From an uncultured Pelagibacteraceae bacterium (GTDB taxonomy: Bacteria > Pseudomonadota > Alphaproteobacteria > Pelagibacterales > Pelagibacteraceae), in assembly GCA_902569975.1 (NCBI GenBank), contig CACFWD010000004.1:1-64000 (forward strand): 64,000 nt of DNA. The letters run 5' to 3'. Of this stretch, positions 1 through 9,310 are shown one piece after another (within the stretch, counting starts at the first letter, position 1; each line of letters starts with the position of its first letter). Below the pieces are notes generated by a model. That model had not been told where the DNA came from, searched no databases, and was given only the letters and a program-made list of their open reading frames with translations. A program made the position numbers and the translations under genes.

Positions 1-519
1 TGTGGTTGCTATTGGTATCACTGTTTTAGATTTATTAGGAAAGTTACTAATAAACTGAAGGACCTGCATACCTCCCATTGAACCACCAGTTATAGAAAAT
101 AGTTTGTCAATACCAAAATGATCAAGTAAATTATATTGAGCATTCACCATGTCATTAATTGTAATAACTGGAAAATTTGTTCCAAAAATTTTTTGATCAG
201 GATCTTTATGACTTGGTCCGTATGATCCCATACATCCACCGATTACATTAGAGCAAATAACAAAATATTTATTTGTATCGATAGCCTTATCAGGACCTAC
301 AGCATAACTCCACCAACCCTCTTTGTTAGTTACAGGGTTTATTCCAGTTACAAATTGATCTCCTGTTAGAGCATGAAAAACTAATATTGCATTATTTTTT
401 TTTAAATTAAGCGAACCGTAAGTTTCATAGGCTATTGGAAAATCTTTGATAGTTTTTCCACAGTCAAGTTTTAAAGGTTTTTTAACAATTAAAGTTTTTA
501 TATTTTTCTTAGTATTCAT
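1..519 (-). CDS. metX: Homoserine O-acetyltransferase, N-terminal 173 residues (runs off the left edge)
   Basis: Reading the minus strand from ATG at 519 gives an alpha/beta-hydrolase of the MetX family. It activates homoserine with acetyl-CoA, the first committed step from homoserine to methionine. Visible motifs are FHALTGDQ near residues 48-55, the SNVIGGCMGSYGP block near 90-102, and the nucleophile elbow GGSMGGMQ with Ser147. The C-terminal half, with the catalytic Asp and His, lies outside the window. A SAM-II riboswitch precedes it, which matches methionine-pathway control. It is divergent from hisC-tyrA, a neighbourhood known for metX in other alphaproteobacteria. Acetyl rather than succinyl specificity is assumed from the family. 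Confidence 0.93.
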   Translation of the reverse strand, partial: MNTKKNIKTLIVKKPLKLDCGKTIKDFPIAYETYGSLNLKKNNAILVFHALTGDQFVTGINPVTNKEGWWSYAVGPDKAIDTNKYFVICSNVIGGCMGSYGPSHKDPDQKIFGTNFPVITINDMVNAQYNLLDHFGIDKLFSITGGSMGGMQVLQFISNFPNKSKTVIPIATT

Positions 520-553
520 ATTTTTAGACTGTTTTGAATTGTGAGAAAAAAAA

Positions 554-604
554 CTATTTTAGCGGTTTTTTTTAAGCGCTCGCAATTCAGTTAAATCAGC
601 GCAT
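554..604 (-). promoter_or_regulatory. SAM-II riboswitch in the metX leader
   Basis: The minus strand carries the SAM-II aptamer signature in order: GCGCTGATTTAAC (602-590), ATTGCGAGCGC (586-576), an A-rich linker, then GCTAAAA (563-557). P1 pairs 602-598 with 576-580 (GCGCT/AGCGC). The GCTAAA stretch is the conserved pseudoknot strand of the class. SAM-II riboswitches are known upstream of metX in alphaproteobacteria and marine metagenomes, and act mainly on translation. The element lies 35 bases upstream of the metX ATG. High S-adenosylmethionine would be expected to reduce MetX synthesis. Confidence 0.93.
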
Positions 605-608
605 AAAT

Positions 609-637
609 TTTTTACTAGAACTTATTTATTATGTCAA
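609..637 (-). promoter_or_regulatory. Sigma-70 type promoter for metX and its riboswitch
   Basis: On the minus strand a perfect TTGACA -35 box (637-632) is followed after exactly 17 bases by TAAAAA (614-609), a weak -10. The predicted transcription start falls at about 602-603, the first paired base of riboswitch helix P1. The transcript would therefore begin with the aptamer itself. The -10 box is not ideal, so the exact start is inference. Confidence 0.6.
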
Positions 638-709
638 TTTTTTAAAAAAACCTCTTATTATCTATAAAAATTTGTAATTTTATCTATAAAGAGCTCATAA
701 ATTAAAAAA

Positions 710-1795
710 ATGACAACTCCAAATTTTAAAAGATTTGATATTGAAGCTTATAGGCCTGGCAAATCAAAAGTTAAGAAACTTAAGAAGGTAATTAAGTTAT
801 CTGCAAATGAATCTGCTTTAGGTATGAGCCCTAAAGCAAAGAAAATAATATCAAATAAAAATTTAAATTTAGATAAATATCCAGATGGAAAATCTCAAAA
901 TTTAAGAAAAGAAATATCTAAAGCTTATAAATGTAATTCTGAGAAAATTATTTGTGGAGCAGGTTCAGATGAAGTGATTCAAATGATATGCCAGTTGTTT
1001 TTAAACCCAAAAGATGAGGTTGTAGTACCCGAGTATAGTTTTTTAATGTACAGAATTTATTCAAAAATTGTTGGTGCAAAAGTTGTATTTGCAAAAGAAA
1101 TTAATTTTAAAGTTTCAGTAAAAGAAATTTTAAAAAAAATTACAAAAAAAACTAAAATTGTTTTTATAGCAAATCCAAACAATCCAACAGGAACTTACAT
1201 AACTAAAAAAGAGGTTTTAGAATTAAGAAAAAGATTAAATAAAAAAATTTTACTTGTTATAGACGATGCCTATGCGGAATATATGAAAAACAAAGATTAT
1301 TCATCTGGGTTAGATTTGTTTAAAAATAAAGACAATGTTTTCATACTTAGAACTTTTTCAAAAATGTTTGGATTAGCTTCTTTGAGAGTAGGTTGGGGAT
1401 ATGGATCAAAAAAAATAGTTGATGCGTTAAATGTTATAAAACCACCATTTAATGTAAATGGTATTGCTCAATTAGCTGCCGCTCAGTCACTGAAGGATAA
1501 AGCTTTCATAACTAAATCGATTAGACATAATTTATTATATTCTGAAAAAATTAAGAAATTTCTTGAGACATATAATATTTTTTCAAATTCAGTTTCAGCA
1601 AATTTTTTATTACTTAATTTTGATAAATGCAGATATTCAGCAAAATTTTTGTATGAAAAACTCAAAAATAATGGAATTATTTTAAGATCAACAGAAAATG
1701 GTTATCATATAAAGAATAAATTGAGGTTAACTATTGGATCTAAACAAGAAAATTTAAAGTTTATGAGTGTTATTAGGCAAGTATTGAAAAAATGA
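710..1795 (+). CDS. hisC: Histidinol-phosphate / aromatic aminotransferase (HisC family)
   Basis: This is a fold-type I PLP aminotransferase of 361 residues, the normal HisC length. Visible motifs are SANES at 31-35, NPNNPTG at 155-161, the DDAYAEY segment with Asp185/186, and TFSKMFGLASLRVGWG, where Lys218 should form the Schiff base. HisC enzymes convert imidazole-acetol phosphate to histidinol phosphate, and many also transaminate aromatic precursors. Overlap with tyrA by ATGA suggests co-translation and a dual role in tyrosine/phenylalanine synthesis. The start is the first ATG, in an A-rich leader without a clear Shine-Dalgarno sequence. Family is confident, the physiological substrate less so. 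Confidence 0.88.
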   Translation: MTTPNFKRFDIEAYRPGKSKVKKLKKVIKLSANESALGMSPKAKKIISNKNLNLDKYPDGKSQNLRKEISKAYKCNSEKIICGAGSDEVIQMICQLFLNPKDEVVVPEYSFLMYRIYSKIVGAKVVFAKEINFKVSVKEILKKITKKTKIVFIANPNNPTGTYITKKEVLELRKRLNKKILLVIDDAYAEYMKNKDYSSGLDLFKNKDNVFILRTFSKMFGLASLRVGWGYGSKKIVDALNVIKPPFNVNGIAQLAAAQSLKDKAFITKSIRHNLLYSEKIKKFLETYNIFSNSVSANFLLLNFDKCRYSAKFLYEKLKNNGIILRSTENGYHIKNKLRLTIGSKQENLKFMSVIRQVLKK

Positions 1796-2688
1796 AAAAT
1801 ATTTTAATTATTGGCTGTGGATTATTAGGTTCATCTTTATTAAGGCGTGTTAGTAAAAAAAAAATTGCTAAGAAAATATTCATTTATGAAAAATCAAAAT
1901 CGAATATTGCTAAAATTAAAAAATTAAGATTACCTGGAACAATTGTTAAATCATTAAAAGAAGGTGTAAGTAATTCAGATCTAATTATCTTTTGTACACC
2001 AATGAGTGAATACAAAAATATTATTTTAAAAATTAATGCCTTTATACCATCAAAAACATTAATTACAGATATTGGTTCTTCAAAAATTGAAACTTCTAAA
2101 ATTATAAATAAATTTTTAAAGAAAGGTATTCATTGGATTCAAAGTCACCCAATAGCTGGATCAGAGGTCAGTGGACCAGAACATGGAAAAGATAATATGT
2201 TCATAAATAGATGGTGTATAATAATTAAAGAAAAAAATACTCAAAAAAATAGCATAAATATTATTGCTAAGTTTTGGAAAAAAATTGGATCAAAAGTAGT
2301 TGTAATGAGTGCTGAAAAACATGACAAGATTTTCTCTATGACTAGCCATCTACCACATTTAATTGCATATAATTTAGTTAAATCCGCACAAGATTTTGAA
2401 AAAAAACAAAGCTACGATTTAATAAAATTTAGTGCAGGTGGATTAAGAGATTTTTCTAGAATAGCAGCATCAAATCAAATTATGTGGCGTGATATTTTTT
2501 TTGATAATAAGAACAACATTTCAAAAGCTATTGATTTATTTATAAAAAATTTGAGCCAATTCAAAAAAGATATCAATTCAAAAAATAACAAGTCTATTAT
2601 TAAAAAACTTATTCAAACTAAAAAAGTAAGATCAAAAATCATTAAGTTGAGACAAGATATTGATAAACCTGACTTCGGAAGAGATTAA
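1792..2688 (+). CDS. tyrA: Prephenate/arogenate dehydrogenase
   Basis: The 298-residue protein oxidatively decarboxylates prephenate or arogenate in tyrosine synthesis. An N-terminal Rossmann fold shows GCGLLGSS (residues 8-15). The catalytic-region motif SHPIAGSEVSGP (118-129) contains the conserved His119, and TSHLPH and GLRDFSR blocks follow. There is no chorismate mutase or ACT domain, so it is the monofunctional alphaproteobacterial TyrA/TyrC type. It starts within the hisC stop codon (ATGA). Its 3' end overlaps the convergent NlpC/P60 gene by 4 bases. NAD versus NADP and prephenate versus arogenate preference cannot be read from sequence here. Confidence 0.9.
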   Translation: MKNILIIGCGLLGSSLLRRVSKKKIAKKIFIYEKSKSNIAKIKKLRLPGTIVKSLKEGVSNSDLIIFCTPMSEYKNIILKINAFIPSKTLITDIGSSKIETSKIINKFLKKGIHWIQSHPIAGSEVSGPEHGKDNMFINRWCIIIKEKNTQKNSINIIAKFWKKIGSKVVVMSAEKHDKIFSMTSHLPHLIAYNLVKSAQDFEKKQSYDLIKFSAGGLRDFSRIAASNQIMWRDIFFDNKNNISKAIDLFIKNLSQFKKDINSKNNKSIIKKLIQTKKVRSKIIKLRQDIDKPDFGRD

Positions 2689-3434
2689 TATTGTAAGTTA
2701 GATACTTTTTTTATTTTTAGATTTGCAGTTTTTTGAATTCTATTAATTGTTTCTTTAATTGGCATAATTATAACTTTTTTTTCCGGCCCATAAGCATGAA
2801 TTAGTTTTTTAGAATTTAAACATATGGCTACATGACCTTTCCAAAATATGATATGCCCTTTTTTAAATTTTTTTTTCTTAATTTTTTTTTTTGAGTATTT
2901 AATCTGATCTTTTGTATCTCGTGGATAAAATGAGTTATTATAATTAAAGTATATTTGTAATAAAGCTGAGCAATCAATACCATTAAATGTTTTTCCACCC
3001 CAAACATATTTTACGTTCAAAAACTTTTTAAATATTTTAACAAAATTTTTTTCTTTATAATTTAATTTTTTAACATCAGTTTTTTTAATCCATTTATTTT
3101 TCTCAATTTCAATGTAATTTATATTTTGAGTTAATACAGATAATTTAGATGCAAGTGGAAGCCAACTATTTGTTTTAATTCCAGGTTTTTTGAATATTCT
3201 TGCTTTTAATGAACTGACTTTATAAACAGGTTTAAATTTTTTTAAATATTTTGAGTTTCTCATATAACCAATGTAATTATCAAATAATGTTTTAATTTTA
3301 ACCCAATTTTTATTTTTAGATAAAATTTTAAATTTTTCACCATATATGATTTGAGAAATCACCTCTGATTTATTAGAAGGTTTTTTATAGATATTTGATA
3401 AATTATTTATGAAATAAAAATTATTTTGCACCAA
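2685..3434 (-). CDS. NlpC/P60 cysteine peptidase with bacterial SH3-like domains, probably cytosolic
   Basis: The protein has two SH3-like segments (about 10-65 and 70-125) followed by an NlpC/P60 domain. The catalytic Cys155 is in GIDCSALLQ, His201 in KGHVAIC, and a third polar His213 in LIHAYG. Such enzymes cut gamma-D-Glu to diamino-acid bonds in peptidoglycan peptides. No signal peptide is visible. It overlaps the 3' end of the AmpG-type permease, so a job on imported muropeptides is inferred. The start is TTG at 3434 or GTG at 3431, with no ATG nearby and no clear Shine-Dalgarno. Translation probably depends on coupling to the upstream permease gene. Confidence 0.85.
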   Translation of the reverse strand: MVQNNFYFINNLSNIYKKPSNKSEVISQIIYGEKFKILSKNKNWVKIKTLFDNYIGYMRNSKYLKKFKPVYKVSSLKARIFKKPGIKTNSWLPLASKLSVLTQNINYIEIEKNKWIKKTDVKKLNYKEKNFVKIFKKFLNVKYVWGGKTFNGIDCSALLQIYFNYNNSFYPRDTKDQIKYSKKKIKKKKFKKGHIIFWKGHVAICLNSKKLIHAYGPEKKVIIMPIKETINRIQKTANLKIKKVSNLQY

Positions 3435-4800
3435 TTTTAATTTTATTTTTAATTAACCATAGACAAACTAATGAAGGTATTACCATTATAGTTGTTAAAA
3501 CAAAAAACGTGCCCCAATCCCCATTTAACCAGTCAACCAAAGCTCCAGATGATGAAGCTAGTGTAGTTCTGCCCGCAGTGCCAATAGAGGCAAGTAATGC
3601 ATATTGTGTTGCTGTATAAGTTCTGTCGACTAATAAAGATATAAATGCAACAAATGCTACAGTTGCAAAGGCAGCAGTAATGTCATCGGCTATAACAGCA
3701 ATCGCAAATAAAACTTCTGACTTTCCAGTCCAGGCTAAAATTGCAAATAAAAGATTCGTTACTGCCATTAGACCTCCAGCAAAAAACATTGTTTTAATTG
3801 TTCCAGCTCTCATTGCCATTATACCACCTAATAATGTAAATATCACAGTTGTAATCCACCCTAATCCTTTTGAATAAATTGCAATTTGACCTTTTGAAAA
3901 TCCAACTTCTTTATAAAAAACTATAGACATTCTTCCCATAAAAGCTTCACCTATTTTAAACAAAAAAACAAAACCCAAAATACCTACAGCTATAGCAAAA
4001 CCATTTTTTTTGAAAAAACTTATTATTGGTCCACCAATAGTCCCAGAAATATAAGCTATAAAGTTTGTAATAAAATTGTTTGAACCAAGTTTTCCTTTAA
4101 TTAGTTTATCTGTCTCAATTTGTTTTATTTGTCTATCTGTCTCAAGGGGCTCATGGACAAACATTAACCCAATATTCATCAAAACAACTAAACTTCCTAG
4201 AACTAAAAAAGTAGCTTGCCAATAGTCTGAAATTCCTAAATTTTCGAAAAATTCTGCTGTGAATAAAGCAACAACTCCACCTAATTTATAACCTGTCCAC
4301 CACCCGACAACTGCCATAGCTGCTCCTGCAGCCATAGATTTTCCCTCATTTTCATTAATTTGCTCAATTCTTAAAGCATCTACGGTAATATCTTGAGTTG
4401 CAGATGCTATAGCAATAATTAATCCCACAGAAATTAATAATGCTAAATTTTCTGTAGGATTAATAACGCTCCAAATTATTAAACTTAACAAAATAATAAT
4501 TTGCATTAAAACAATCCAGCCTCTTCTATGACCTATTTTTTTGGTTAGAAATGGAATTTGAATTCTATCTATAATTGGTGCCCATAAATAATTAAAGGCA
4601 TATACTCCAAAAATTAAACCTGCCCACCCAATTGTTGATCTACTAAGTCCTTCTTCTTTAAGCCAAAGGCTCAAGCTGCTTGCGATCAATACCCAAGGAA
4701 ATCCACTAATTGCACCTAATAAAAGAATCCTAATCATTCGTATATCTTTATAAATTATAAGAGACCCTAACCAGGATTGTTGTTTATTTATTTCAGACAT
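3421..4800 (-). CDS. ampG: AmpG-type MFS permease (muropeptide importer)
   Basis: This is a major facilitator protein of about 459 residues with about 12 hydrophobic segments. The N-terminal features resemble AmpG/PAT-type permeases: FPWVLIASSLSLWLKEEG, then ATQDITVDALRIE near residue 140. AmpG imports anhydro-muropeptides from the periplasm for recycling. The reading frame extends upstream to a TTG at 4815. However, GGAG at 4810-4813 sits inside that extension and is correctly spaced for ATG at 4800, so 4800 is the start chosen. It follows trkH by 2 bases and overlaps the NlpC/P60 gene downstream. AcnA-type acetyl-CoA transport is a less likely alternative within the family. Confidence 0.8.
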   Translation of the reverse strand: MSEINKQQSWLGSLIIYKDIRMIRILLLGAISGFPWVLIASSLSLWLKEEGLSRSTIGWAGLIFGVYAFNYLWAPIIDRIQIPFLTKKIGHRRGWIVLMQIIILLSLIIWSVINPTENLALLISVGLIIAIASATQDITVDALRIEQINENEGKSMAAGAAMAVVGWWTGYKLGGVVALFTAEFFENLGISDYWQATFLVLGSLVVLMNIGLMFVHEPLETDRQIKQIETDKLIKGKLGSNNFITNFIAYISGTIGGPIISFFKKNGFAIAVGILGFVFLFKIGEAFMGRMSIVFYKEVGFSKGQIAIYSKGLGWITTVIFTLLGGIMAMRAGTIKTMFFAGGLMAVTNLLFAILAWTGKSEVLFAIAVIADDITAAFATVAFVAFISLLVDRTYTATQYALLASIGTAGRTTLASSSGALVDWLNGDWGTFFVLTTIMVIPSLVCLWLIKNKIKIGAK

Positions 4801-4802
4801 AA

Positions 4803-6242
4803 TTAATTTCTCCAAAAAGATGGTAAAAACAATACTAGTATTGCAAATAGCTCAAGTCTACCCAATATCATGCCAAAGGTTAAAATCCATTTTGAACTAT
4901 CAGGAAGAGTTGAGAAGTCTCCATTTGGGCCAATTATTGAACCTAGACCAGGCCCAACATTAGATATGGATGTGGCTGCTCCAGAGATAGATGTAACAAA
5001 ATCTAATCCAGTCAAAGATAACAAGGCTGTTAAAACAAAGAAAATCACTAAATACATGTAAATGAAAGATATAATTGAAGATATAAATTTATTATCTATT
5101 GGATTTTTATCATATTTTAAAACAAAAACTCCTTTAGGATAAATTATTTTTTTTAGTTGATTAATAATAAATAAATATAATATTTGAATTCTAAATATTT
5201 TAACTCCACAAGTTGTAGATCCAGCGCAACCTCCAATGAACATTAATAATAAAAATAAAATTAATGTAAAACTTCCCCAAGTATCAAATTCAGCATTCAC
5301 ATAACCTGTACCAGTTAAAATTGATATAATATTAAAAATTACAGATCTAAAATTAAATTCTTTTGAACTACTTATCATCAGATATATCGACAAAATTATT
5401 ATACTAAAGATTATTACCTTAAAAAAAGTTCTTATTTGGATATCGTTAAATAGTATTTTTTTATCCCCACTAATAAATTTTATGTAGGCAATAAAGGGCA
5501 AACTTCCTAAAATTATAAAAATCATTGCTGAAATTTCAATGGAAACACTGTTAAAAAAACCAATTGATTCATTATAATTAGAAAAACCGCCCGTTGCTAT
5601 TGTAGTCATTGAGTGTGTTAGACTATCGAATAAGTTCATCCCGAAAATTTTATAAGTTAAACCACAAAAAAATGTTAATAATGTATAAATATATATTAGA
5701 CGAAGTGCTATTTCTTTTGACTTAGGTAATATTTTCTCAGATGAGTCATTATTTGAAATTTTAAAAAGTTGCATCCCACCAACATTCATTATTGGCATTA
5801 ATGTGATTGCCATGATTATAATTCCAATGCCCCCTAACCATTGAAGAATAGCCCGCCAAAGTAGTATACTTTTTGGCATTTCATTCAAATTGGAGATTAC
5901 AGTAGATCCTGTTGTTGTGATTCCAGACATGCTTTCAAAAAAAGCATTTATGAATGAAAAATTTAAATCAGAGAAGATAAATGGTAGAGATCCAAAAATT
6001 GCAATACTCAACCATGAAAGTGCGGTTAGAAGAAAAGCTTGTTGTAAAGTCAATTTTTTATCATGGTCTAGATTAGATAAAAAAAATAATGTTCCAAAAA
6101 TTATTGTAACAATAGAGGCACCAAAAAAAGACGAATCTATTTCTGAATATATAAATTGAAAAATAATTGGGATAAACATGAATATACCAAGAATTATTTG
6201 TAAAATTCCAAGCGTAAAAAAAACTGTTTTGTAATTAGACAT
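4803..6242 (-). CDS. trkH: Trk-type potassium uptake protein, membrane subunit
   Basis: TrkH/TrkG-family channel subunits carry four pore-loop repeats. This 479-residue protein shows pore-like segments such as SMSGITTTGST, TIATGGFSN, ILTGTGYVN and the C-terminal TSISNVGPG. Each contains the TGS/TGG-type filter residues of the family. It would import potassium with a cytosolic nucleotide-binding TrkA partner, which is not in this window. The ATG at 6242 is the first in frame. It leads a minus-strand group with ampG and the NlpC/P60 gene, but no functional link between potassium uptake and muropeptide recycling is evident. Confidence 0.92.
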   Translation of the reverse strand: MSNYKTVFFTLGILQIILGIFMFIPIIFQFIYSEIDSSFFGASIVTIIFGTLFFLSNLDHDKKLTLQQAFLLTALSWLSIAIFGSLPFIFSDLNFSFINAFFESMSGITTTGSTVISNLNEMPKSILLWRAILQWLGGIGIIIMAITLMPIMNVGGMQLFKISNNDSSEKILPKSKEIALRLIYIYTLLTFFCGLTYKIFGMNLFDSLTHSMTTIATGGFSNYNESIGFFNSVSIEISAMIFIILGSLPFIAYIKFISGDKKILFNDIQIRTFFKVIIFSIIILSIYLMISSSKEFNFRSVIFNIISILTGTGYVNAEFDTWGSFTLILFLLLMFIGGCAGSTTCGVKIFRIQILYLFIINQLKKIIYPKGVFVLKYDKNPIDNKFISSIISFIYMYLVIFFVLTALLSLTGLDFVTSISGAATSISNVGPGLGSIIGPNGDFSTLPDSSKWILTFGMILGRLELFAILVLFLPSFWRN

Positions 6243-6331
6243 TTTGAAAGAACATTATTTTATGGTAAATAAATTTCAACTCTATAAGAATTAATAAAAT
6301 CGCTAATTTAAGATTTTAAAAAGATATATTC

Positions 6332-7894
6332 GTGATTAAAAAAGAAATTTTAGATAAAACAAGTGCATGGCCTTTTGTTGAGGCAAAAAAAATGCTTCGA
6401 GAAAGAAAATCGTTTATTGACAAAAAAGGCAAAATTACTCTTCAAACAGGATATGGTCCAAGTGGACTTCCTCATATTGGAACATTTGGTGAAGTTGCCA
6501 GAACATCAATGATGGTCAATGCATTAAAACAACTTACAGACCTGCCTACAGAAATAATCACTTTTTCTGATGATATGGATGGTTTAAGAAAAGTTCCTGA
6601 TAATGTTCCTAATCAAGAACTATTAAATGAAAATCTTCACAAACCACTTACACAAGTTCCAGATCCATTCAAAAAATTTGCTAGTTTTGGAGAACATAAT
6701 AATGAAATGTTGAAAGATTTCTTAAATAGTTTTAACTTTAATTATAGTTTTAAAAGTTCAACATCTTTATATAAAAGTGGTTTTTTTAATCCGACATTAG
6801 AAATTATTTTAGAAAACTATGATGGTATAATGAATATTATACTTCCAACTTTAGGTAAAGAACGTCAGAAAACTTACTGTCCTTTTTTACCTATATGTCC
6901 TGATACAGGTCACGTTCTAGAAATACCAGTTTTAGAAATTAATAAAGAAAATTCTAAAATAATTTTTGATAATAAAGGTAAAAAATTAGAATCAAGTATT
7001 TTAGATGGAAATTGTAAATTACAATGGAAAGTTGATTGGGCTATGAGATGGTATGCCCTCGATGTAGATTTTGAAATGTATGGAAAAGACCTTATTGAGA
7101 GTGCTATTTTATCAACTAAAATTATAAATCTAATTGGAAAAAAAAATCCATCTGGCTTCGCTTATGAATTATTTCTTGATGAAAAAGGTGAAAAAATTTC
7201 TAAATCCAAAGGAAATGGTATTACTATAGATCAGTGGTTGAAATATGCTTCCCCTGAAAGTTTATCTTTATACATGTATCAAAATCCTAAAAGAGCAAAA
7301 AAGCTTTATAAAGAAATAGTTCCAAAAGCTGTTGACGAATATCTAGATAACATTGAAAAATCAAAAAAACAAACAGACCAACAATTAGTAATGAATCCTG
7401 TCTGGCATGTTCACAACGGGAATGTTCCAAAAGAAGAAATGATTATGACTTTTTCTATGTTGTTGAATTTAGTTGAAACAAGCAACGCTGATAACAAAGA
7501 TCTATTATGGAAATTTGTAAAAAAATATAAATTAAATATCAATGAAAAAAATTTTCCAATTTTTGACGGCTTGGTTGGTTATGCAATTAAATATTTTAAT
7601 GATGTTATTAAGTCTAAAAAAAAATATAAAACTCCTACAGATAATGAGAAATTAGCTCTACAAGCCTTAGTTAAAACTTTAGAAAAGTGTGATGATCATA
7701 TGTCACCAGAAGATATACAAACTTTGATTTATACTACAGGTAAAGAAAATGGTTATGCAGAAAACCTTAGAGATTGGTTTAAGCTGATTTATGAAGTGGT
7801 CTTTGGTGATGAAAATGGTCCAAGGATGGGTTTTTTTATAAGTTTTTTTGGTGTGAAAGAAACAAAAGAGTTGATAATTGGTAAGTTGAAATAA
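6332..7894 (+). CDS. lysS: Lysyl-tRNA synthetase, class I
   Basis: This 520-residue enzyme charges tRNA-Lys. It belongs to the class I form typical of archaea and alphaproteobacteria, not the class II form of most bacteria. The HIGH-type motif is PHIGT (47-51) within GPSGLPHIGTFGE, and the KMSKS motif appears as KISKS (288-292). The N-terminal AWPFVEAKKML is also characteristic. The start is GTG at 6332. The next in-frame Met is at residue 21, inside the conserved N-terminus, so GTG is preferred. The stop overlaps the pyrD start (TAATG). Confidence 0.95.
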   Translation: MIKKEILDKTSAWPFVEAKKMLRERKSFIDKKGKITLQTGYGPSGLPHIGTFGEVARTSMMVNALKQLTDLPTEIITFSDDMDGLRKVPDNVPNQELLNENLHKPLTQVPDPFKKFASFGEHNNEMLKDFLNSFNFNYSFKSSTSLYKSGFFNPTLEIILENYDGIMNIILPTLGKERQKTYCPFLPICPDTGHVLEIPVLEINKENSKIIFDNKGKKLESSILDGNCKLQWKVDWAMRWYALDVDFEMYGKDLIESAILSTKIINLIGKKNPSGFAYELFLDEKGEKISKSKGNGITIDQWLKYASPESLSLYMYQNPKRAKKLYKEIVPKAVDEYLDNIEKSKKQTDQQLVMNPVWHVHNGNVPKEEMIMTFSMLLNLVETSNADNKDLLWKFVKKYKLNINEKNFPIFDGLVGYAIKYFNDVIKSKKKYKTPTDNEKLALQALVKTLEKCDDHMSPEDIQTLIYTTGKENGYAENLRDWFKLIYEVVFGDENGPRMGFFISFFGVKETKELIIGKLK

Positions 7895-8946
7895 TGTATT
7901 CAAATTTAAGATCTTTAATTTTTAAGCTAGATCCTGAAAAAGCACATTTTTTAGCAATTCAATCTCTTAAACTTAATTTAGTTTCAAATATATTTGATGA
8001 AATCAAAAATGATCCTTTATTAAAAACAAAACTATTTGACCAAGAAATTGATAATCCAATTGGTATTGCAGCAGGTTTTGACAAGAATGCTGAGGTATAT
8101 AATCCTTTATTTAAATTGGGATTTGGATTTGTTGAGGTGGGCACAGTCACCCCGTTAAAGCAATATGGAAATGAGAAACCAAGAGTATTTAGATTAGTCG
8201 AAGATCAAGCTTTAATAAACAGATTAGGTTTTAACAATCAAGGATCAGATACAATTTTAAGTAGAATAAAATCAAATAAAAAATTAGGTGTGCTAGGTAT
8301 AAATATTGGCCCCAATAAAGATTCTAAAAATAGGCTTAAGGATTATTTGATTGGATTAGAAAAATTTCATGAAACTGCAGACTATATTACAATTAATATT
8401 TCTTCACCAAATACTGAAAATCTTAGAAATTTTCATGATACAAATAAATTAAAAGAGTTATTAAATTCTATATTAGAAAAGAAAATAGAATTAAAAACTG
8501 AAATTCCTATAGCTGTAAAGATTTCACCAGATATAAATGAAAATCAAATTAATTTAATTTCTGAAATACTTTTAGAAAATAATGTGAGTGCAATAATAAT
8601 TTCAAATACCTCTGATGCTTCTCGAGAAACAATTCAAAATATTCAGAGACATCAAAAAGGTGGTTTATCTGGGAAACCAATAGAAAAAAAATCAAATCTT
8701 TTGATAAGTAAATTTTATAGTTTAGTTAAGGGTAAAATTAAGATTATTGGAGTGGGCGGCGTTGACTCTGGCAAAGCAGCATATGATAAGTTTTTATTTG
8801 GAGCAGATTATGTCCAATTATACACTGGCATGGTATTTCAAGGACCTAATATTGCAGGCAAGATTAAAAAGGACTTAAAAAAATTGTTAATTAGAGATGG
8901 CGTTAAAAATTTCACGGAAATTGTGGGAAATAAAACTATTTCTTAA
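7894..8946 (+). CDS. pyrD: Dihydroorotate dehydrogenase (quinone), class 2
   Basis: The 350-residue flavoprotein oxidises dihydroorotate to orotate in pyrimidine synthesis and passes electrons to quinone. The N-terminal extension (residues 1-45) is the membrane-associating helical region of class 2 enzymes. FMN-barrel motifs are GIAAGFDKNAE (57-67), the NISSPNTENLRNF block (168-180) with the catalytic Ser, and IGVGGVDSGKAAYDK near the C-terminus. The start overlaps the lysS stop by one base, so the two are probably co-translated. There is a single clear reading frame of standard length. Confidence 0.95.
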   Translation: MYSNLRSLIFKLDPEKAHFLAIQSLKLNLVSNIFDEIKNDPLLKTKLFDQEIDNPIGIAAGFDKNAEVYNPLFKLGFGFVEVGTVTPLKQYGNEKPRVFRLVEDQALINRLGFNNQGSDTILSRIKSNKKLGVLGINIGPNKDSKNRLKDYLIGLEKFHETADYITINISSPNTENLRNFHDTNKLKELLNSILEKKIELKTEIPIAVKISPDINENQINLISEILLENNVSAIIISNTSDASRETIQNIQRHQKGGLSGKPIEKKSNLLISKFYSLVKGKIKIIGVGGVDSGKAAYDKFLFGADYVQLYTGMVFQGPNIAGKIKKDLKKLLIRDGVKNFTEIVGNKTIS

Positions 8947-8957
8947 ATCTATTAAAC

Positions 8958-8986
8958 TTGACACCTTCATCATCTCATCTTAAATA
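8958..8986 (+). promoter_or_regulatory. Sigma-70 type promoter for rpmB
   Basis: A consensus TTGACA (8958-8963) is separated by exactly 17 bases from TAAATA (8981-8986). The predicted transcript start is near 8992-8994, only 5-7 bases before the rpmB ATG at 8999. The message would be almost leaderless, and no Shine-Dalgarno sequence is present. Consensus and spacing are seen directly; activity is inferred. Confidence 0.7.
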
Positions 8987-8998
8987 AGCGCAATTATT

Positions 8999-9310
8999 AT
9001 GTCAAAAAAATGTGAACTCACCGGAAAAATTCCTATGAAAGGTCATAATGTTAGTCATGCTAACAATAAGACAAAAAGAAGATTTTTACCAAACCTAAAA
9101 AAAGTAAAATTTACAAGTGAGCTTACAGGAAGAAGTTTAAGACTTACAGTAAGTAACTCAGGCGTAAGATCAGTTGACAAAAAAGGTAGTTTTGATGAAT
9201 TTTTAAAAACTGTAAAGAATAAAAATTTATCCCCAAGATTGAAAAAATTAAAAAAGGTAATTTTAATTAAATCTCCCTTCAAAAAAAAACCTATAGCTAA
9301 ATCAGCTTAA
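8999..9310 (+). CDS. rpmB: 50S ribosomal protein L28
   Basis: The 103-residue basic protein begins [21 protein letters not shown] and continues with [15 protein letters not shown], the diagnostic start of bacterial L28. It is a structural component of the large ribosomal subunit. It is longer than the 78-residue E. coli form, as is common in alphaproteobacteria. A strong promoter-like sequence lies just upstream. The stop codon overlaps the start of the next gene (TAATG). Confidence 0.97.
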   Translation: MSKKCELTGKIPMKGHNVSHANNKTKRRFLPNLKKVKFTSELTGRSLRLTVSNSGVRSVDKKGSFDEFLKTVKNKNLSPRLKKLKKVILIKSPFKKKPIAKSA

